NCBI GenBank assembly: GCA_944321005.1 | Contig: CALUJT010000070.1 | Span: forward strand, 1 to 9,357 | Direction: 5' to 3' | Length of the DNA stretch: 9,357 nucleotides | Origin: an uncultured Atopobiaceae bacterium | GTDB lineage: Bacteria; Actinomycetota; Coriobacteriia; Coriobacteriales; Atopobiaceae | Part shown: piece after piece, positions 5,613-9,357 of the stretch | Layout: every line of letters begins with the position of its first letter | Position numbering within the stretch: position 1 is the first letter of the stretch | Made by a program: the position numbers and the translations under genes | Notes under the pieces: model-generated | What the model was told of the DNA's origin: nothing | Database searches by the model: none | The model's input: the letters and a program-made list of their open reading frames with translations, nothing else

Positions 5613-5680
5613 TGCACAAAATGGGACGTGCCCGTTTTGTGCAAGGGTCTGCACGTTTCAGGCACGTCCCCTTTTGTGCA
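5613..5680. repeat. Inverted repeat of the GGGACGTGCC/TTTTGTGCA family
   Basis: TGCACAAAATGGGACGTGCC (5613-5632) is the reverse complement of 5661-5680 with a single mismatch, across a 28-nt spacer. The left half also folds alone: 5613-5625 pairs with 5631-5643 (13 bp with one G-T) around ACGTG. The two folds exclude each other. The element starts 12 nt after the plsX stop and ends 9 nt before the acpP -10, so the region where a -35 would lie is inside its right arm. It is unrelated in sequence to the TGACAG palindromes. Confidence 0.85.
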
Positions 5681-5689
5681 AGTAACGGG

Positions 5690-5695
5690 TAGAAT
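5690..5695 (+). promoter_or_regulatory. Likely -10 element for acpP
   Basis: TAGAAT matches TATAAT at five of six positions, 45 nt upstream of the acpP ATG. The -35 window (about 5667-5672, TCCCCT) lies within the right arm of the inverted repeat and is poor. A dedicated promoter is plausible because ACP is needed in far larger amounts than PlsX, but that is inference. Confidence 0.5.
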
Positions 5696-5740
5696 CACAT
5701 GAGAAACAACCGGGGCCTGCCCCGAGGCAAGGAGGCACAC

Positions 5741-5980
5741 ATGGATCGCGACGCAATTCTCGCCAAGGTCATCGAGGTCGTCGAGGACACGCTCTCGCTG
5801 GGCGACGACGTCACGCTGGGCGAGGACACCAACCTCAAGGAGCTCGGCGCGGACTCCTTCGACCTCCTCGAGCTCGTCACCGCGCTCGAGGACGAGTTCG
5901 GCGTCCAGATGGCCGACGAGTCCGTGGGCGAGATCGTGACCGTCGGCCAGGTCGTCGACGGCATCGCCGCCGCCCAGTAG
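5741..5980 (+). CDS. acpP: Acyl carrier protein AcpP
   Basis: ACP carries growing acyl chains on a 4'-phosphopantetheine arm through fatty acid synthesis and hands them to PlsX. The 79-residue, strongly acidic protein is of normal length. The prosthetic-group site is S39 in LGADSFDLLELV (35-46), the usual DSL context with Phe in place of Leu. Helix-II acidic residues (E44, E50, D51, E52) for partner recognition are present, as is the typical VTVGQVVD near the end. AAGGAGG (5729-5735), five bases before ATG 5741, is the strongest ribosome-binding site in the window and decides the start against the in-frame ATG at 5699. rnc follows after 13 nt. Confidence 0.96.
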   Translation: MDRDAILAKVIEVVEDTLSLGDDVTLGEDTNLKELGADSFDLLELVTALEDEFGVQMADESVGEIVTVGQVVDGIAAAQ

Positions 5981-5993
5981 CGAGGCGCCCCTC

Positions 5994-6722
5994 TTGAAGA
6001 TGCACCAGCGGGTGGTCCAGGCCGAGGAGATCTGCGGCCACCTCTTCTCTAACGAGGACCTCGTCATATCCGCCCTCACGCACCCCTCGGCCGCCGAGGG
6101 GAAGTCGCACGCCGCCTCGTACGAGCGGCTCGAGTTCCTGGGCGACTCCATCCTGGGGGCCATCGTGGCGCGCGACCTGTTCCTGCGCTTCCCCGAGATG
6201 GACGAGGGCTCGCTCACGCAGGCCAAGATCAGCCTCGTCTCCGGCAAGATGCTCTCCACGGTGGCCGAGCGCCTGGGCCTCGCCCCGCTCATCCTCATGG
6301 GGGAGTCCGAGAGGGGCACCGGGGCGCGCGGCATGCACTCCGCGCTGGAGAACGTCTACGAGGCGCTCGTGGGGGCCCTCTACCTGGACGCCGGCTACGA
6401 CGCGGCCCACGAGTTCGTCATGAGGACGCTGGGCCCCGAGGTCTCCCCGGCGCTCGCCGAGAAGCCCATCAGCCCCAAGTCCCGCCTGCAGGAGATCACC
6501 CAGCGCGAGTGGCACTGCGGCCCCGAGTACAAGCTCGTGGCGGAGGAGGGCCCGGCGCACGACCCCACCTTCACCTCGGTGGTGATGGTGGAGGGGCGGC
6601 GCATCGGGCGCGGCTCCGGATCCTCCAAGAAGTCCTCCGAGAGCTCGGCCGCCGTGGACGCCCTCGTGCGGCTGGGCTACGCGGACGAGGGGGACTTCTC
6701 CGGCGCCGGCACCACCAACTAG
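5994..6722 (+). CDS. rnc: Ribonuclease III
   Basis: RNase III cleaves double-stranded RNA, including rRNA precursors, as a homodimer with metal ions. The 242-residue protein has the catalytic domain first (about 10-148) with the signature YERLEFLGDSILG (43-55; E44, E47 and D51 are metal-site residues), LTQAKISLVSG, and ALENVYEALVGALYLD (117-132). The C-terminal double-stranded RNA-binding domain follows (about 161-229: PKSRLQE, then GSGSSKKSSESSAA). Unusually, the position matching E. coli D114 is Asn (N120), while the partner Glu (E123) is kept. The start is probably TTG 5994, eight bases after GAGG (5982-5985). ATG 6000, two codons later, is the alternative and would have a 14-nt spacing. 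rnc lies between acpP and smc, a widespread arrangement, with smc 18 nt downstream. Confidence 0.95.
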   Translation: MKMHQRVVQAEEICGHLFSNEDLVISALTHPSAAEGKSHAASYERLEFLGDSILGAIVARDLFLRFPEMDEGSLTQAKISLVSGKMLSTVAERLGLAPLILMGESERGTGARGMHSALENVYEALVGALYLDAGYDAAHEFVMRTLGPEVSPALAEKPISPKSRLQEITQREWHCGPEYKLVAEEGPAHDPTFTSVVMVEGRRIGRGSGSSKKSSESSAAVDALVRLGYADEGDFSGAGTTN

Positions 6723-6740
6723 CACGAAAGGCCCCACCCC

Positions 6741-9357
6741 GTGTATCTGAAGTCGCTCACGCTCAAGGGCTTCAAGTCCTTCGCCGACAAGACCCAGATG
6801 GTCTTCGACCCGGGCCTCACCGTGGTCGTGGGCCCCAACGGCTCGGGCAAGTCCAACGTCTCCGACGCCATCCTCTGGGTCCTGGGCGAGCAGAGCGCCA
6901 AGCAGCTGCGCGGACAGGCCATGGAGGACGTCATCTTCTCCGGGTCCTCCGCGCGCGGCGCCGTGGGCGTGGCCGAGGTCACCCTCGTGCTCGACAACTC
7001 CGACCACACGCTGCCCATCGACTTCTCCGAGGTGGGCATCACCCGCCGCATGTACCGCTCCGGCGAGTCCGAGTACCTCATCAACGGCTCGCCCTCCCGC
7101 CTCATGGACGTCCAGGACATCCTGCACGACTCGGGCCTGGGCAAGGACACGCACTCGATCATCTCCCAGGGCAAGCTCGACTCCATCCTCTCGAGCCGCC
7201 CGGAGGAGCGCCGCGCCCTCATAGAGGAGGCCGCGGACATCTCCAAGCACCGCCGGCGCAAGGAGCGCAGCCAGAGGAAGCTCGCCTCCATGGACGAGAA
7301 CCTCACGCGCGCCAAGCTCCTCTCCCGCGAGATCGCCCGGCAGCTGCGCCCGCTCGAGCGCCAGGTGGACAAGGCCAAGCGCAGCCACGAGCTCACCGAC
7401 GAGCTCAAGGGCCTCTCCATCCAGCTGGCCGTGGACGACCTGCGCCAGCTCCAGGGCACCTACGAGCGCCTCTCCGCCCGCGGGCGCGAGGCGGACGCCG
7501 CGATTGAGCTCGCGCAGTACCGCCATGACGAGAAGAGCGCCGAGCTCGAGAAGTTCCAGCTGCTCCTCGAGCAGAAGGGCCTCTTCGTGGGCGACCTCGG
7601 CGAGCAGCGCCGCCGCATGCAGGACGCCCTGGGACGGATGGACGCCGACATGCGCCTTCTCGAGGAGAAGGGCAAGAACATGGTGGCGCGCCTCTCGGAC
7701 ATGCGCATGCAGCTCTCCGCTATGCAGAAGCAGCGCGCGGACGCCGCGGCCGAGCACGAGCGCGTGGAGGCTGACCTCTCTGACCTGAGGGTCCGCGAGG
7801 AGGATCTCAGGAGGAGCGTCTCCGAGCTCTCGGCGGCCTCCCACGCCGCCGTCGAGCGCCGCCGGCAGCTGGACGCGGAGATGGGCGCGATCACCTCCGA
7901 GGAGCGCGCGGCGCGCTCCGAGGCCGACCGCGAGACGCTCGCCTACGCCAAGCTCGAGGAGCAGATCTCGAGCGCCGAGGTCGAGGACCAGATGTTCGTC
8001 TCGCGCCTGGAGCAGCTGGACGAGGGCGTGCGCACGGCCGAGGAGGCCCTCGCCGAGCGCGATCGCGCCGCCGAGAGGCTCGAGGCCGAGCTCGCCGACG
8101 CCCGCGCCCGCGCGGCCGAGCTCGAGGGTCGCATAGCCTCCGCCTCCGCCGAGCTCGAGCGGGCCCGCGCCGCCGAGCGGGACGCGCGCTCCGAGCTCTC
8201 CTCGGCCGAGGCCACGCTCTCGGCCCTGCGCTCCGTGGACGCGGACGTGGAGAAGTCGAGCCCGCTCGCGGCCGCCCTCGCAGAGGCCGCCGGGGCGGAC
8301 GTCCAGTGCCGCCTCGCGGACCTCATAGACGCCGATAAGGACGTGGAGTCGCTCGTCGAGCGCCTGCTGGGAGACGACCTCGCGGCCCTCGTGGTGGCGG
8401 ACGCCGAGGCCGCCTCCGGCCTCGCGGAGCGCGCCGCGTCCATGGAGGGCGCCGACGGCCGCGCCGCGATCGTCTCGCGCGCCGCCGCCGCGGGCCCGCG
8501 CGCGGAGGGAGCCCCCGGCGCCCCGCTCGTCGAGCGCCTGCGCGTCGCGGACGAATCCCGTGCCCTTCTCGACGCCCTTCTCGGCGGGGTGCGCCTCGTG
8601 GGGAGCGCCTCCGAGGCCGTGGCGGCCCAGCAGGGCTTCCCCGGGCCCACGTACGTCTCGCCCGACGGCACGGTGGCGCTGCCGGACGGCCGCGTGCGCG
8701 TGGGCACCGCCCCCTCGAGCGAGGCGGGCGCCCTCGAGCGCAAGCGGCGCATCCGCGAGCTCGCCACCCGCGTGCCCGCCCTCGCCGAGGCTCTCGAGGC
8801 GACCTCCGGCGACGTCTCCGACGCCGAGCTCGCCCTCGCCGAGGCCCGCGACGGGTCCGCCTCCGCCAAGGGCGAGGTGGCGCGCCTCACCGCGGAGCTC
8901 TCCTCGGCCACGTCCGAGCGCGGGCGTCTCGAGGCCCAGCTCTCCTCGGCCGCCTCCGAGCGCGCCCAGGTGACCAAGCGCCGCGAGTCCTCGCGCCAGC
9001 GCGCCGCCGAGGCCCGCGAGAGGATCGAGGGCCACCGCGCCGCCGCCCGCGGGGCCCGCGAGCGCGCAGACGAGCTCGCCGCGGCGCTCTCCGAGCGCTC
9101 CGAGGAGCACGAGGAGGCCATCCGCGAGCAGGGGAGGGCGAGCCGCGAGCTCTCCGACGCGCGCCTCGAGCTCGCCATGGCGACGGAGCGCAGGGGAAGC
9201 CTCGCCACGCGCGAGCGCGAGCTCGCGAGGCGCGTCTCGGACCTCGCCGCGCGCATCGCCGCCACCGAGGGCGCCTCCCGAGCACAGGAGGTTGTGCGCC
9301 TCCGCGTGGACCCGCTGCACAAGCGCTACCAGGCCCTGCGCGCCCGCGCCCTGGAGA
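6741..9357 (+). CDS. smc: Chromosome segregation ATPase SMC, 5' part (3' end outside window)
   Basis: SMC dimers, with ScpA and ScpB, load on chromosomal DNA and organise and resolve sister chromosomes. The frame is open from GTG 6741 to the window end (872 codons). The GTG start yields the canonical VYLKSLTLKGFKSFADKT and is preceded by GAAAGG at 6725-6730. Walker A is GPNGSGKSN (31-39), followed by the SMC-typical SDAILWVLGEQS and LRGQAMEDVIFSGS, and then ISQGKLDSILSSRPEERRALIEEAA leading into the first coiled coil (about 165-505). A hinge follows at about 505-660 (DLIDADKDVESLVERLLGDD and related), then the returning coiled coil. The C-terminal signature and Walker B half lies beyond the window. 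The coils are very rich in Ala, Glu, Arg and Leu. The hinge's glycine-rich end is atypical (PDGRVRVGT, 648-656). Confidence 0.96.
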   Translation, partial: MYLKSLTLKGFKSFADKTQMVFDPGLTVVVGPNGSGKSNVSDAILWVLGEQSAKQLRGQAMEDVIFSGSSARGAVGVAEVTLVLDNSDHTLPIDFSEVGITRRMYRSGESEYLINGSPSRLMDVQDILHDSGLGKDTHSIISQGKLDSILSSRPEERRALIEEAADISKHRRRKERSQRKLASMDENLTRAKLLSREIARQLRPLERQVDKAKRSHELTDELKGLSIQLAVDDLRQLQGTYERLSARGREADAAIELAQYRHDEKSAELEKFQLLLEQKGLFVGDLGEQRRRMQDALGRMDADMRLLEEKGKNMVARLSDMRMQLSAMQKQRADAAAEHERVEADLSDLRVREEDLRRSVSELSAASHAAVERRRQLDAEMGAITSEERAARSEADRETLAYAKLEEQISSAEVEDQMFVSRLEQLDEGVRTAEEALAERDRAAERLEAELADARARAAELEGRIASASAELERARAAERDARSELSSAEATLSALRSVDADVEKSSPLAAALAEAAGADVQCRLADLIDADKDVESLVERLLGDDLAALVVADAEAASGLAERAASMEGADGRAAIVSRAAAAGPRAEGAPGAPLVERLRVADESRALLDALLGGVRLVGSASEAVAAQQGFPGPTYVSPDGTVALPDGRVRVGTAPSSEAGALERKRRIRELATRVPALAEALEATSGDVSDAELALAEARDGSASAKGEVARLTAELSSATSERGRLEAQLSSAASERAQVTKRRESSRQRAAEARERIEGHRAAARGARERADELAAALSERSEEHEEAIREQGRASRELSDARLELAMATERRGSLATRERELARRVSDLAARIAATEGASRAQEVVRLRVDPLHKRYQALRARALE

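Noticed and set aside
5877..9320. A 1147-codon open reading frame on the minus strand opposite acpP, rnc and smc
   Set aside because: It runs across three well-supported + strand genes and their gaps. GC-rich third positions keep the antisense frame free of stops. Its Gly/Ala/Arg/Leu/His-rich product has no recognisable motif.

Overview
The window looks like chromosomal housekeeping DNA from a high-GC actinobacterium. I favour class Coriobacteriia, probably an Olsenella/Atopobium-like lineage. The reasons are a strong G/C preference at third codon positions, a compact recG-rsmD-coaD block, a SepIVA-like coiled-coil gene beside yceD (an actinobacterial linkage), and short AT-richer palindromic repeats in almost every gap between transcription units. 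The class follows from gene order and protein character. The genus-level suggestion is only an impression. No mobile-element gene, tRNA, rRNA or CRISPR array was seen, and all genes lie on the + strand.

Layout. (1) Positions 1-2572: the 3' part of recG, then rsmD and coaD, each joined to the previous gene by an ATGA stop/start overlap, so they are almost certainly one translationally coupled operon. (2) 2573-2866: an intergenic region dominated by a very long palindrome (52-bp perfect arms, 5-nt loop, imperfect outer extensions), followed by a promoter with an extended -10. (3) 2867-4266: a SepIVA/DivIVA-like coiled-coil gene, yceD (DUF177) 2 nt behind it, then rpmF (ribosomal protein L32) with its own promoter-like site, a structured leader and a strong intrinsic terminator. 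(4) 4267-4613: a gene-free 347-nt gap holding the terminator, a second palindrome related to the first, a third unrelated imperfect inverted repeat, GC-rich hairpins and a weak promoter. (5) 4614-9357: plsX, then a repeat-bearing gap of a different family, then acpP, rnc and the first 872 codons of smc, which runs off the end.

The genes cover recombination and replication-fork repair (RecG), ribosome maturation (RsmD, YceD, L32, RNase III), CoA supply (CoaD), acyl-phosphate and acyl-carrier steps of lipid synthesis (PlsX, AcpP), septation or envelope growth (SepIVA-like) and chromosome compaction (SMC). CoaD makes the precursor of the phosphopantetheine arm that AcpP carries, and PlsX takes acyl groups from acyl-ACP, so coaD, plsX and acpP are metabolically linked although they lie in separate transcription units.

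I see no undescribed multi-gene system. The signals that the genes do not explain are the nested palindromes in the intergenic gaps (at least two families, with a REP/BIME-like architecture), a substituted metal-ligand position in RNase III, an altered glycine motif in the SMC hinge, and the short SepIVA-like protein with three exact 15-bp AQQQA repeats.
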